Source: Alkaliphilus oremlandii OhILAs (GTDB lineage: Bacteria > Bacillota > Clostridia > Peptostreptococcales > Natronincolaceae). From it: DNA of 64,000 nucleotides. A program made the translations under genes and the position numbers. Positions 26,401 through 34,959 of the stretch are shown in pieces. The DNA is taken from the NCBI RefSeq assembly GCF_000018325.1, contig NC_009922.1:620001-684000 (forward strand). Direction: 5' to 3'. The notes under the pieces were generated by a model. The model worked only from the letters and a program-made list of their open reading frames with translations. It did no database searches and was not told the origin of the DNA. How positions within the stretch are numbered: position 1 is the stretch's first letter; the number at the start of each line of letters is the position of its first letter.

Positions 26401-26914
26401 TGGACAACCGATCATCGTTGGTGGTATGATTGCAGAGATCAATTCCAAAATAACGAGAAACAATCAGATGATGGCTTTCATCGTTTTAGAAGACTTATTT
26501 GGTAGTTTAGAATGCATTGTTTTTCCCAGGACTCTAAAGCAATACAATCACTTGATAGAGGAAGATGGCTTTATTGTGATTCAAGGGATATTGAGCTTGA
26601 AAGAGGATGAGGAGCCAAAAGTATTGGTAAACCGTATGACACCTTTAGTAAAGGTATCGGAGGAGCATTTGAAATCTCTAGAAAAAGGGAATCATAAGGT
26701 CTTTATTAAGCTGAAAAGTAAAAAGGACTGGCATCAAATTGAAGAGATTAAGCCTACATTAAAGAAGTATAGTGGGAGTACACCCATCGTCATTTATATT
26801 GAAGAAACCAATGAAAAGCTGAAAGCAGATAGAGGACTGTGGATATCTTTAAATGATGAGGTTATATTGAAGCTCCAAGATTTTTTTGGAGAGGAAAATA
26901 TAAAAATACTGTAA
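23420..26914 (+). CDS. dnaE: DNA polymerase III alpha subunit DnaE
   Basis: This 1164-residue C-family polymerase has an N-terminal PHP domain (FVHLHVHTEYSLLDG, ITDHGSMFG, then TNDAHYIN), the palm with PDIDIDF (near residue 398) and the matching Asp in a later strand, the conserved GPGRGSAAGSIVAYTLGI and ATHAAGVVI-like loop (RHASTHAAGVVIAKKP), FNKSHAAAYAVLAYETAYLK, and a C-terminal OB fold (IIVGGMIAEINSKITRNNQMMAFIVLEDLFG). Length and order fit the DnaE1 type. In Firmicutes with PolC it works mainly on primer extension in lagging-strand synthesis. Confidence 0.95.
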   Translation: MSNQFVHLHVHTEYSLLDGFTVINKAMERVKEMGMNAIAITDHGSMFGVVDFYKAAKKNGIKPIIGCEVYTAPRSMADKDPQKDKNQGHLVLLAKNEEGYQNIIKMVSNGFLEGFYYKPRIDYDELERHSKGIICLSACLAGDIQQLLLQDQYESAKALALRLNAMFEENSFYLELQDHNMAEQKKVNLGLIKLSRETGIPLVATNDAHYINKEDAKAHDILLCIQTGKIVEDQERMRFPNDEFYLKSPEEMMKIFDFAPEAISNTVKIAEQCNFDFDFNTIHLPEYHVPQDVNKEDYLRKLCFEGLNKRYTSVTEELESRLEGELSVIEKMGYVEYFLIVWDFIKYAKDNGIPVGPGRGSAAGSIVAYTLGITDVDPIKYNLIFERFLNPERISMPDIDIDFCYERREEVIDYVKQKYGEDKVAQIITFGTMAARAAIRDVGRVINMPYNEVDKIAKQIPFAIGMTIEKALKMNPELKSIYEENEQGRYLIDMARRLEGMPRHASTHAAGVVIAKKPLKEHVPLYVHDDNSTTQFTMGTLEELGLLKMDFLGLRTLTVIKDAIDLIEKNHGIKLDLSDSKYDDEKVYDLISKGDTLGLFQLESAGMIQFLKELKPNCFEDIIAGISLYRPGPMDSIPRYIENKNNPEKIKYIHESLEPILNVTYGCMVYQEQIMQIVRDLAGYSYGRSDLVRRAMGKKKMDVMEQERKNFIYGIVNEKGEVEVAGCIRNGVPEDVANKIYDEMIDFANYGFNKSHAAAYAVLAYETAYLKTYYKVEFMAALMTSVMGNTSKVVQYIQDCKKQNIKILPPSINRSFSKFTVEGESIRFALGAVKNVGIGMINNLVQIRETTGDFSTFLDFCQRVESKDINKRAVESLIKCGAFDNMGGNRAQLMASFEGIMDNIQQEKRRKLEGQIDLFQMNEEMDASMNTVNFPDIKDFSEKIRLSMEKEVVGFYISGHPLSEYEKELEQIVSANSAQLIEAMENLAESQLKDGQPIIVGGMIAEINSKITRNNQMMAFIVLEDLFGSLECIVFPRTLKQYNHLIEEDGFIVIQGILSLKEDEEPKVLVNRMTPLVKVSEEHLKSLEKGNHKVFIKLKSKKDWHQIEEIKPTLKKYSGSTPIVIYIEETNEKLKADRGLWISLNDEVILKLQDFFGEENIKIL

Positions 26915-27027
26915 TTTAAATTTTGTAGGATAGTACCAACTAAGTTATAAATATGTGATATAATATGACATGGACAAATAGAAAAGGGTTATTTAAAAAT
27001 TCAAAATGATAGAGGAGGCCTAGTTAA

Positions 27028-27219
27028 ATGTGGACAGTTATATACATGGCTAATACACGTCAAGACGCAGAAGAAATACAAAATATACTAGTGAAAGAGG
27101 GCTTCTTGGTTAAAGTTAGACCGATTAGTAAAAATAATGTAGATGGAACGACGGAAGTTTTAGTACCAAGATCAGAGGTAGAAGAGGTGCACTCTATTTT
27201 GATTCAGCTAGGACTTTAG
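27028..27219 (+). CDS. Small DUF2007-like protein
   Basis: This 63-residue protein starts at ATG 27028, behind AGAGGAGG. WTVIYMANTRQDAEEIQNILVKEGFLVKVR and PRSEVEEVHSIL look like the ferredoxin-like (PII-type) fold of DUF2007 proteins, where one helix holds 'A..i...L...G'. No function is known. The position between dnaE and pfkA appears conserved among clostridia as far as I recall, which I could not check. Confidence 0.55.
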   Translation: MWTVIYMANTRQDAEEIQNILVKEGFLVKVRPISKNNVDGTTEVLVPRSEVEEVHSILIQLGL

Positions 27220-27262
27220 CGATCAGTTAGAATACAGAATAAAAGTTGAGCTGTAATTGTTT

Positions 27263-27313
27263 AACAAAGTCCATTTAGGTTAAATATCTATATAAATGAG
27301 ACTTTGTTATTTT
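27263..27313 (+). terminator. Terminator after the DUF2007-like gene
   Basis: AACAAAGTC (27263-27271) pairs with GACTTTGTT (27300-27308), followed by ATTTTT. Confidence 0.65.
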
Positions 27314-27383
27314 TAATTGTTGAAGAACTTATAAAATTTTGGTGGATGAAAATTTAAAGGCGGAGCGAGAGTGGGGGCTATAC

Positions 27384-28343
27384 ATGAAGAAAATTGCTGT
27401 ATTAACCAGCGGTGGCGATGCACCAGGAATGAATGCTGCAGTCCGTGCTGTAGTAAGAAGCGGAATTTATAATGAGATGAAGGTCATGGGGGTAAAACAA
27501 GGGTACAATGGGTTGATTAACGCTCAAATAGAGGAGATGAATCTTTCTTCTGTAGCGGATATTATCCATCGCGGAGGGACCATCCTCAGAACTGCAAGAA
27601 GCGAAGAGTTTATGACAGAGGAAGGGCAAAGAAAGGCACTGAATGTCATCAAGGTTTTAGGAATCGAGGGGATTGTTGCAATCGGTGGAGATGGTTCCAT
27701 TCGTGGTGCAAAGACCCTCAATGAACTAGGAATCCCTACCATCGGTGTTCCGGGAACCATTGATAACGACTTGGCCTATACGGACTATACCATAGGCTTT
27801 GATACCTCTGTTAATACAGTAGTAGATGCCATCAGCAAAATCAGGGATACTTCCACATCCCATGGACGAGCTAATATTATTGAAGTTATGGGCAGACATT
27901 GCGGCGATATTGCTCTGATGGCTGGACTGGCAGGAGGCGCAGAAAGCATTATCGTTCCTGAAGTCGGTGTTGATGTGGATGAGGTATGCAATAAGCTTTT
28001 AAAGGGAAGATACCGAGGAAAACTGCATAGTATCATCATTTTAGCGGAGGGCGCCGGCAGTGCAATTGAAATGAGTAAGGAAATTGAAGAGAAAACAGGG
28101 ATTGAAACGAGAGCGACAATTCTAGGACACCTGCAAAGAGGTGGAAGTCCAACGGCTTCCGATCGAATTCTAGCCAGCAAATTGGGCGCAAGGGCTGTAG
28201 AATTACTTCTTCAAGATATCGGCAATCGAGTGGTAGGCGTTCATGGAAAGAATGTGATCGATATGGATATAGATGAAGCTTTAAGTATGAAAAGCAATTT
28301 TGATATAGAAACCTATGAATTGACGAAGATACTATCTATTTAG
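27384..28343 (+). CDS. pfkA: ATP-dependent 6-phosphofructokinase
   Basis: This 319-residue enzyme is the length of Bacillus PfkA. ATG 27384 follows a GGGGG ribosome site and starts [17 protein letters not shown], with the ATP-binding Gly after GGDAP pointing to an ATP rather than PPi enzyme. [27 protein letters not shown] (catalytic Asp), [12 protein letters not shown] and [14 protein letters not shown] are all present. pyk follows after 23 bases, so this is a glycolytic operon. Confidence 0.96.
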
Positions 28344-28366
28344 GTGTGAGCTAAGGAGGTTTTAAA

Positions 28367-30121
28367 ATGAAAAGAACGAAAATCGTATGTACCATTGGAC
28401 CTGCAAGTGAAAGTAAAGAGGTTTTTAGGAAATTAGTTATGCGGGGACTGAATGTTGCAAGATTAAATTTTTCCCATGGTAGCCATGAAGAGCACGGTGA
28501 AAGAATTCGGGTAATCAAGGAAGTAAGAGAAGAATTAAACGAGCCTGTAGCAATTCTATTGGATACCAAAGGACCTGAAATTAGAACGGGTAAGTTTAAA
28601 GACACGGAAGTAGAGCTTCTGGAAGGACAAGAATTCACCATTACGACGAGAGATGTTCTTGGAGATAATACCATCTGTAATGTAAGCTATGAAGGGCTTG
28701 CAAGAGATGTAAAGGTAGGGGACAGTATCCTAATCGACGATGGTCTAGTTGGTTTAAAAGTTCAGAATATCGTAGGAGATACAGATATCCAATGTATCGT
28801 TGAGAATGCAGGGATTGTAAAGAATAATAAAGGTGTCAACGTACCAGGCGTAAAAATTAATTTACCTGCTATTACAGAAAAGGATGAATCCGATATTAAA
28901 TTCGGTATCGAAATGGACATTGACTTTATCGCAGCTTCCTTCGTTAGAAAGGCAGCAGACGTTTTAGCTATTCGAAAGATTTTAGAAGATAATAACGGAA
29001 GCCATATTCAGATTATTTCTAAAATAGAGAATCAAGAGGGGATGGACAATCTGGATGAAATCATTGAAGTTTCAGACGGATTGATGGTTGCAAGGGGCGA
29101 TTTGGGTGTAGAAATCCCTACGGAAGAAATTCCTTTGGCTCAAAAAGAAATGATCAGAAAATGTAATAGAGCTGGAAAGCCTGTTATTACAGCGACACAA
29201 ATGCTGGATTCCATGATCAGAAACCCAAGACCAACTCGCGCAGAGGTAACGGATGTTGCCAATGCTATCTTTGACGGAACCGATGCAATCATGCTTTCCG
29301 GAGAAACTGCGGCTGGGAAGTATCCAGCAGAGGCAGTCGAGGTGATGAGCAACATTGCCAAGCGTGCAGAAGCTGCCATCGACTATAGGGGACTTCTAAA
29401 AACGAAAGCCATAGAAATGGAAACCTCTGTGACGGATGCTATCAGCCATGCTACCTGCACAACAGCAGCAGATTTAGATGCATCTGCCATTGTTACAGCT
29501 ACATCTTCGGGATATACTACAAGAATGGTATCTAAATTTAGACCATCAGCACCGATTATTGCAACGACTACAAGCGAAAGTGTAAGAAGAAGATTGAGCT
29601 TAATCTGGGGGGTTTACTCTGTTATTACAGAGCAACTTCATTCCACAGACGATATCATTGATATCTCTGTAAGCAAGGCCCTAGAAGCGGAGCTAATTCG
29701 TAATGGAGATTTAATTGTAATCACAGCAGGCGTTCCAGTAGGAGTTTCCGGTACGACCAACCTAATCAAAGTTCATATCGTAGGAGAAGTCATCCTATCT
29801 GGAACTGGGATTGGAAAAAAAGCTGCCACTGGAAAGGTTGTTATTGTAAATAGTGTCGAAGATGGACATAAGGTTGAAGAAGGCGATATCTTAGTAGCAA
29901 AAGCAACGGACAGAGATTTAATGCCTTTCATAGAAAAAGCTGCTGCAATCATCACAGAAGAAGGCGGCTTGACTAGCCACGGCGCTATTGTTGGATTGAA
30001 CCTGGGGAAAGCAACCTTAGTTGGAGCAGATATGGCAACCATAAAGCTAAAAGAGGGAGAAATCGTTACGGTAGATGCCTTAAGAGGCTTGGTATACAGC
30101 GGAGAAACAAAAGTTCTTTAA
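28367..30121 (+). CDS. pyk: Pyruvate kinase with C-terminal PEP-utiliser domain
   Basis: This 584-residue enzyme starts at ATG 28367 behind TAAGGAGG. It has the TIM barrel (CTIGPASES, NFSHGSHEEH, LLDTKGPEIRTG), active-site ISKIENQEGMDN and VARGDLGVEIP, TQMLDSM, and then the regulatory C domain. The last ~110 residues (GTGIGKKAATGKVVIV ... ITEEGGLTSHGAIVGL) are the extra PEP-utilising phosphohistidine-type domain seen in Bacillus and clostridial enzymes, with the His kept in TSHGA. It is co-transcribed with pfkA. Confidence 0.96.
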   Translation: MKRTKIVCTIGPASESKEVFRKLVMRGLNVARLNFSHGSHEEHGERIRVIKEVREELNEPVAILLDTKGPEIRTGKFKDTEVELLEGQEFTITTRDVLGDNTICNVSYEGLARDVKVGDSILIDDGLVGLKVQNIVGDTDIQCIVENAGIVKNNKGVNVPGVKINLPAITEKDESDIKFGIEMDIDFIAASFVRKAADVLAIRKILEDNNGSHIQIISKIENQEGMDNLDEIIEVSDGLMVARGDLGVEIPTEEIPLAQKEMIRKCNRAGKPVITATQMLDSMIRNPRPTRAEVTDVANAIFDGTDAIMLSGETAAGKYPAEAVEVMSNIAKRAEAAIDYRGLLKTKAIEMETSVTDAISHATCTTAADLDASAIVTATSSGYTTRMVSKFRPSAPIIATTTSESVRRRLSLIWGVYSVITEQLHSTDDIIDISVSKALEAELIRNGDLIVITAGVPVGVSGTTNLIKVHIVGEVILSGTGIGKKAATGKVVIVNSVEDGHKVEEGDILVAKATDRDLMPFIEKAAAIITEEGGLTSHGAIVGLNLGKATLVGADMATIKLKEGEIVTVDALRGLVYSGETKVL

Positions 30122-30214
30122 TTGGAAAGGAATAATATACACAATAAGCTAGGGAGATACATATACTATATTAAAATCAAAATCTCCCCCTTGAAGATAT
30201 TGATGATATAAGTG

Positions 30215-30258
30215 TAAAAGGATCTACGAAAGTATGTAGATCCTTTTACAGTTTTTTG
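30215..30258 (+). terminator. Terminator of the pfkA-pyk operon
   Basis: TAAAAGGATCTAC (30215-30227) pairs perfectly with 30236-30248; a T run follows shortly after. Confidence 0.75.
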
Positions 30259-30420
30259 TATAATACTTTTTTGTCAAAAAAGTAATTAAAGCAATGAAAA
30301 CCGATACTCAAAAATCAATGGTTTTAGAAAGAGATTATTAATAAACTTTGAAAATCAATGAGTTTATAAAAAAGATATATTGGATGGCACTCAATAATAT
30401 AAGTTTTTCCTCGAAAGGTA

Positions 30421-30514
30421 TTTACATATCTATAAAACGTTGTTATAATTATATCAAATTCCAGCAATTTACGGATGGAATTTTTTTAATGACTATTAAT
30501 GACCGACTGGTCAT
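30421..30514 (+). promoter_or_regulatory. Promoter and TetR-type operator of the tetR-flavoprotein genes
   Basis: TTTACA (30421-30426), 17 nt, TATAAT (30444-30449) is a strong promoter. About 50 bases on, ATGACCGACTGGTCAT (30499-30514) is a palindrome with the ACCGACTGGT core common in TetR-family operators. It sits in the leader just ahead of the tetR start at 30534, suggesting autoregulation. Confidence 0.65.
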
Positions 30515-30533
30515 CAATTTTAATGGAGGTATT

Positions 30534-31124
30534 ATGGCTCGATATACGTCTTTAGACCCAAACAAATATATTTTAATAAGACAAGCTGCAATCGATTTAT
30601 TCTATAAGCAGGGAATCAACAATACAAACATGCAGGAGATTGCAAAGGAGGCCGGTATTGCAAAGGGCACTATATATTTGTATTACAGTAGTAGAGAGGA
30701 TTTAATAGATCATATTTTTAATTATTCTTTAAGTTTGCATATTGAAGCTTCAATGAAAGATGTAGAAATTCAAAGCAGCAATAGTGAGAAACTCAAGAAG
30801 CGAGTAAAAAATATATTGTTCTGGAATCATGAATATCCGAAGGAAGCCTCAATTGTAAGTGCATACTATAAACCAGTCAATATTGTTGGAACAGATGATG
30901 TTTCTTTAAAAGAATCATATGAAATAAATAAGGTATTTTTACAAGAAGGAATTGAACAAAAAGAGTTCAAGGAACTACCTCTTGAATTTTTATGCAAAAT
31001 GTTTTTTAGTTCAGTGGAAGGCATTTCAACATATATAAGAAAACATCCCAGTGTTTTAGAAGATGAAAAACTCCTAGAAGCTATGGTAGAAACAACAGTT
31101 GCAGGGCTTAGAAAGGTTAAATAA
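30534..31124 (+). CDS. TetR family transcriptional regulator
   Basis: This 196-residue protein starts at ATG 30534, six bases after ATGGAGG; upstream in-frame starts lie within the promoter. The N-terminal helix-turn-helix reads LIRQAAIDLFYKQGINNTNMQEIAKEAGIAKGTIYLYYSSREDLIDHIF, a textbook TetR motif, followed by a variable helical ligand domain. The FAD/FMN lipoprotein gene begins 44 bases later, so that gene is the likely target as well as the regulator itself. Confidence 0.88.
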   Translation: MARYTSLDPNKYILIRQAAIDLFYKQGINNTNMQEIAKEAGIAKGTIYLYYSSREDLIDHIFNYSLSLHIEASMKDVEIQSSNSEKLKKRVKNILFWNHEYPKEASIVSAYYKPVNIVGTDDVSLKESYEINKVFLQEGIEQKEFKELPLEFLCKMFFSSVEGISTYIRKHPSVLEDEKLLEAMVETTVAGLRKVK

Positions 31125-31168
31125 AGGGTAATCCTTTCATTTATAAAAAATAAAAGAGGAGAGAAACT

Positions 31169-32965
31169 ATGAAAAAGACAAAGCAAATTTTATCGGTATT
31201 ATTAGTATTTATAATGATGTTGAGTTTTGTTGGATGTAGTAAACCTGCTTCCAATGGTGGCGAAGGTGCTCTGTTTAAAGCAGGAACGTATACTGCTAAA
31301 GCAAAGGGTCTAGGTGGAGATGTTGAAGTTGAAATGATTTTAACAGAAACAACGATTGAATCCGTAAAAGTATTAAGCCATAGTGAAACACCTGGAATTT
31401 CAGATCCAGCGATCGAACAAATCCCTGCGAATATCGTAGCTGCTCAAGGACTAAAGATCGATGCTGTTTCCGGAGCAACGGTAACAAGTGAGGCTATCCT
31501 AGCAGCTGTTATTGATTGTTTAACACAAGCAGGAGCGAACATTGAGGAATTAAAGACAAAAGGTCTTAAAGCAGTTGTGTTAGAAGATGAGACAATAGAA
31601 ACAGATGTTGTCGTTGTTGGTTCTGGAATCGCTGGTCTTTCCGCAGCTGTTTCAGCGGCAGAAGAAGGAGCAAAAGTGGTACTACTTGAAAAAATGGGTA
31701 GCGTTGGTGGTGCTTCGATTACATGTGGTGGAGAAATTTTAGCTGGTGGTTCTGAAATGCAAGCAGCACAAGGAATTGAAGATACAGCAGAAGGACTAAA
31801 ACAATACTGGTTAGAAGTTGGTAAAGGAAAAATAAACGAAGAAATCATCAGCTTTATAGCGGATAAAAGTGCAGATACTGTAAAATGGTTAGCTGAAAGA
31901 GGCGTGAAGTTCAGAAATGTAACTTTCTCTTACTACTACCCAACGCAAAGCGTTTACAGAAACCATGCAACTGAAACTTTCTCGGGAGCAGACTTTATTC
32001 TACCATTACAAGAAAAAGCTAAAAGCTTAGGCGTAGAATTCAGATTTGAAACACCAGCAGTTTCTTTAATCAATGATAAGGGAACGATTAAAGGGGTCGT
32101 TGCAAAAAATGCAGGAAGAACAGTTACAGTCAATGCAAAGAGCACAATTTTAGCTACGGGTGGGTATGCGAACAATAAAGAACTGGTAGAACAATACATG
32201 CCAAACGTAAAAGGTTACGGATCAGCTTTAGGAGAAGCACTGAACGGAGACGGTTTAATCATGGCTAGAGAAGTAGGTGCTGAAATCGTTGCTAATGGTG
32301 GCGGTATTGTAGCGCCAATGGATTTAGGAGCTACTAGATACGTAGATGCAGGTGGAATTTTCTTAAACGTAACGCCAGAAGGAAAGAGATTTGCTAATGA
32401 AAACGAATACTGGTTTAAGCGTGCGGCTACATTATACCATGACTTAGGATTTAGTAATTATTTTGCTATTACAGATTCTAAATTAGATAATGAAAATTTG
32501 GAAAAAGCAGTTGAAAATGGAACCGCTTTTAAAGCAGATACAATAGAAGAATTAGCTAAGTTCATTGGTGCAAAACCAGAAATTTTAAAGGCTACAGTAA
32601 CTCGTTACAATGGATTTGCGGCTACAGGTAAAGACGAAGACTTCGGTAAACCAGCAGTAGGGCCAGTAGGTAACAGAGAAGATAATCTTAAAGAATTACA
32701 ATTATTAAATGCAGTAGATCAAGCCCCATACTATGCGATTGCATTCAATACAACAGGTGTAACCGGAACATTTGGTGGACCAAAGATTGATATGAACGCT
32801 CAAGTGATCTCTACAACAGGGGATGTAATTCCAGGATTATACGCTGCTGGAGAGGTTGCCAACGGAGAATTATTCTATGAGCAATATCCATGTTCGGGAT
32901 CTTCTATCCAAATGAGTACAAGAATGGGTATCCAAGCAGGTAAGGCTGCAGCAGCGGCAAAATAA
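31169..32965 (+). CDS. FMN/FAD-binding fumarate reductase-type lipoprotein
   Basis: This 598-residue protein has a lipoprotein signal (LSFVGC at the cleavage site, Cys23). Next comes an FMN-binding domain with DAVSGATVTS near residue 95, where the Thr is the normal covalent FMN site. It ends in an FAD domain of the flavocytochrome c/UrdA type (VVVVGSGIAGLSAAVSAAEEGAKVVLLEK, then GDGLIMAREVGAE and a late PGLYAAGEVANG). It is likely an extracellular reductase of fumarate, urocanate or a related enoate, fed by flavin-based electron transfer. The acceptor is not deducible. Confidence 0.88.
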   Translation: MKKTKQILSVLLVFIMMLSFVGCSKPASNGGEGALFKAGTYTAKAKGLGGDVEVEMILTETTIESVKVLSHSETPGISDPAIEQIPANIVAAQGLKIDAVSGATVTSEAILAAVIDCLTQAGANIEELKTKGLKAVVLEDETIETDVVVVGSGIAGLSAAVSAAEEGAKVVLLEKMGSVGGASITCGGEILAGGSEMQAAQGIEDTAEGLKQYWLEVGKGKINEEIISFIADKSADTVKWLAERGVKFRNVTFSYYYPTQSVYRNHATETFSGADFILPLQEKAKSLGVEFRFETPAVSLINDKGTIKGVVAKNAGRTVTVNAKSTILATGGYANNKELVEQYMPNVKGYGSALGEALNGDGLIMAREVGAEIVANGGGIVAPMDLGATRYVDAGGIFLNVTPEGKRFANENEYWFKRAATLYHDLGFSNYFAITDSKLDNENLEKAVENGTAFKADTIEELAKFIGAKPEILKATVTRYNGFAATGKDEDFGKPAVGPVGNREDNLKELQLLNAVDQAPYYAIAFNTTGVTGTFGGPKIDMNAQVISTTGDVIPGLYAAGEVANGELFYEQYPCSGSSIQMSTRMGIQAGKAAAAAK

Positions 32966-33061
32966 TATGAGCTTAGGAACAAGATAATGGATACACACAA
33001 TTAAAAGTCTAGATCAAAAGTTATCCATACGTAAATTGAAAAAATATGGACAAATAAATGA

Positions 33062-33099
33062 AGGGACATATTATACATAGATAATATGTCCTTTTTTTT
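33062..33099 (+). terminator. Terminator after the flavoprotein gene
   Basis: GGACATATTAT (33064-33074) pairs with ATAATATGTCC (33081-33091), followed by eight T. Confidence 0.85.
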
Positions 33100-33214
33100 A
33101 GATATTTGTAGGCAACTTATCAATAAAATTTTACAAATTTACGCAATCATATTCATCTAAAGAAAACATTTTTATATTTTTTGAAAATATTGGTATAAAA
33201 ATTGAAAAGTGCGC

Positions 33215-33290
33215 TATAATCATAATAGGATTTAAACGGACAACTGATTCTATTTTGTGCACAGAGATTGAATTCTCTGTGCAATTTTTT
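33215..33290 (+). ncRNA. Candidate small RNA ending in a strong terminator
   Basis: A TATAAT box (33215-33220; the -35 is weak) is followed about 40 bases later by a perfect 9-bp stem, GCACAGAGA/TCTCTGTGC (33259-33267 with 33274-33282), and AATTTTTTTT. The preceding gene already has its own terminator at 33062, and the next gene runs on the other strand, where this hairpin lacks a U run. A short plus-strand transcript of 65-70 nt would explain it. Confidence 0.35.
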
Positions 33291-33366
33291 TTAGCAGTTG
33301 AAATTTTAAATGGAATTTAAAATTAAGTGCGCCATAAAGTTTGTACACCTAAGTGAACAAATTTTA

Positions 33367-34713
33367 TTAATTTTCAGGATTGATATAGACTGGGCTCTGA
33401 AAGTCATATTTTGTGAAGCCTTGGCCAGAATCATGTTTTACTTCAAAGCTTACGTCAGTTACATTTTCAATAGATTGAAAGGTAAAAACAATACCATCGA
33501 TCATTCTATTTCGAAGAGAACTGTTATTTTCGTAGGCCTTTAGAAATGCTTCGTTAAAGGTTAGGGTAAGAAGCCCATCATGGAAGCTATAGTCCAGAAG
33601 CTCCACTTCATTAGGAACAATAGGGTGCACCTGAGCGTTATAGATGCCAGAAAGATTAAATTTTAAGGCATCAAAAAACATTGGTATTTTAACACCATTC
33701 GTATCGTTTCCTAAAACAGCAGTAAACTGTTCAAAAGGAATTGGTACTAATAAAAATCGACCAGTATCGGACAAATAGGATGTATAAATCACATCAACAG
33801 CTGTACCGAAATAAGGCTGATCCATGGTCATACCGTGAAAAGCTTCCTTTAATATTGTACCATTAAATTGAAACTGAACCTTAGAGATTCCCTTTGAAGA
33901 TACCATGGAGTTTACTAGACTACCCACCGCCATAGTGGCGATGCTAGAACCATCGTCATAGGGACCCAGGTTATTTGGCAAATTAATATAGGCAGTGTCT
34001 CCAGATTTTCCCGCTTTTCCATTAGGAGGAATAGAAGAACCCTTCTGTAAGCCAAGAGCTGCCTGTGGACCTTGTTCTAAGTTTCTAAGAATTGTAGTCA
34101 GTGGATACTCTGTATAAGGAACAAATCTCGTAATAGGAGAGAGATATTTTAAGTCCTTATCTGGAAAATAAAGAGTTAAAGCCATTTGTCCCTTTGGAGC
34201 AGATGCCATAGCATTGACATAGGTGCCTTCACTACTAAAATTTATATGAAATTCTGCTTGCTCTAAATGAAACTCTTTTCCTTGGGAATTGGGATGCAAC
34301 GTTAATTTATAAGAACCATCGGGCAAGTCTAATTTACTTTGATCAAAATCAAAAGTAATATAGGCAGGAGATTCGCTATACAATTCCAAAGCTTTATAAT
34401 TCTCATTAGGTGCAATATCGTGGAGAGATAAACCTTCAATGACCTTACCGTTATTCATTAATGTAAAAGTAAAAGGGTTACCTTCATCAAATAGAATACG
34501 GGTGTAATCTGAATTTGCGGAGAAACCATATTTGATTTTTACCTGATGATTGGATACGACTTCCTCCTCTGTAGTAACCGTAATATATTGGTTCTTGGGA
34601 GTGATGGTCGGAATTAATGCAGTAAAGTCCATAGTACTTGCATAAATCGGCATACCAGTGGCGGTTATGCCTATTAGGATCAAAATCAAAATGTTTCTGA
34701 TGGTTCGTAACAT
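33367..34713 (-). CDS. Secreted GerMN-domain protein
   Basis: This 448-residue protein has an N-terminal signal peptide (residues 1-25, cut near YAS). An immunoglobulin-like region (about 55-160, with FTFTLMNNGKVIEGLSL and LPDGSYKLTLHP) is followed by two GerMN-type modules: one at about 180-310 (MALTLYFPDKDLKYLSPITRFVPY ... TTILRNLEQGPQAALGLQKGSSIPPNG) and a weaker one at about 325-430. GerMN proteins occur in spore germination (GerM) and cell-wall contexts. The gene stands alone on the minus strand. Confidence 0.7.
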   Translation of the reverse strand: MLRTIRNILILILIGITATGMPIYASTMDFTALIPTITPKNQYITVTTEEEVVSNHQVKIKYGFSANSDYTRILFDEGNPFTFTLMNNGKVIEGLSLHDIAPNENYKALELYSESPAYITFDFDQSKLDLPDGSYKLTLHPNSQGKEFHLEQAEFHINFSSEGTYVNAMASAPKGQMALTLYFPDKDLKYLSPITRFVPYTEYPLTTILRNLEQGPQAALGLQKGSSIPPNGKAGKSGDTAYINLPNNLGPYDDGSSIATMAVGSLVNSMVSSKGISKVQFQFNGTILKEAFHGMTMDQPYFGTAVDVIYTSYLSDTGRFLLVPIPFEQFTAVLGNDTNGVKIPMFFDALKFNLSGIYNAQVHPIVPNEVELLDYSFHDGLLTLTFNEAFLKAYENNSSLRNRMIDGIVFTFQSIENVTDVSFEVKHDSGQGFTKYDFQSPVYINPEN

Positions 34714-34959
34714 TCAATCAACTCCAATCGTAGCTTGTCCTAAGTTATAATCCCATTATAGGATATTACATCCTTTCCGTAAATAGGAATCGTACAACAA
34801 ATGTTAGCAAAAAAGTATGAAAGTAGTGTAGAATAATAATGGAGACATGTATTTCGACAGTTTTAGTATCTATCGCTTCATATTCGAGGGATACAGACTG
34901 TATTTGGAGCATGAGAATAAAAAATAATGAGGATTGTCAATATAAGGAGTGTTTGAACA

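Noticed and set aside
33330..33366. GTGAACAAATTTT similar to part of the 115-bp repeat
   Set aside because: The match is about 12 bases of A/T-rich sequence and is likely chance.
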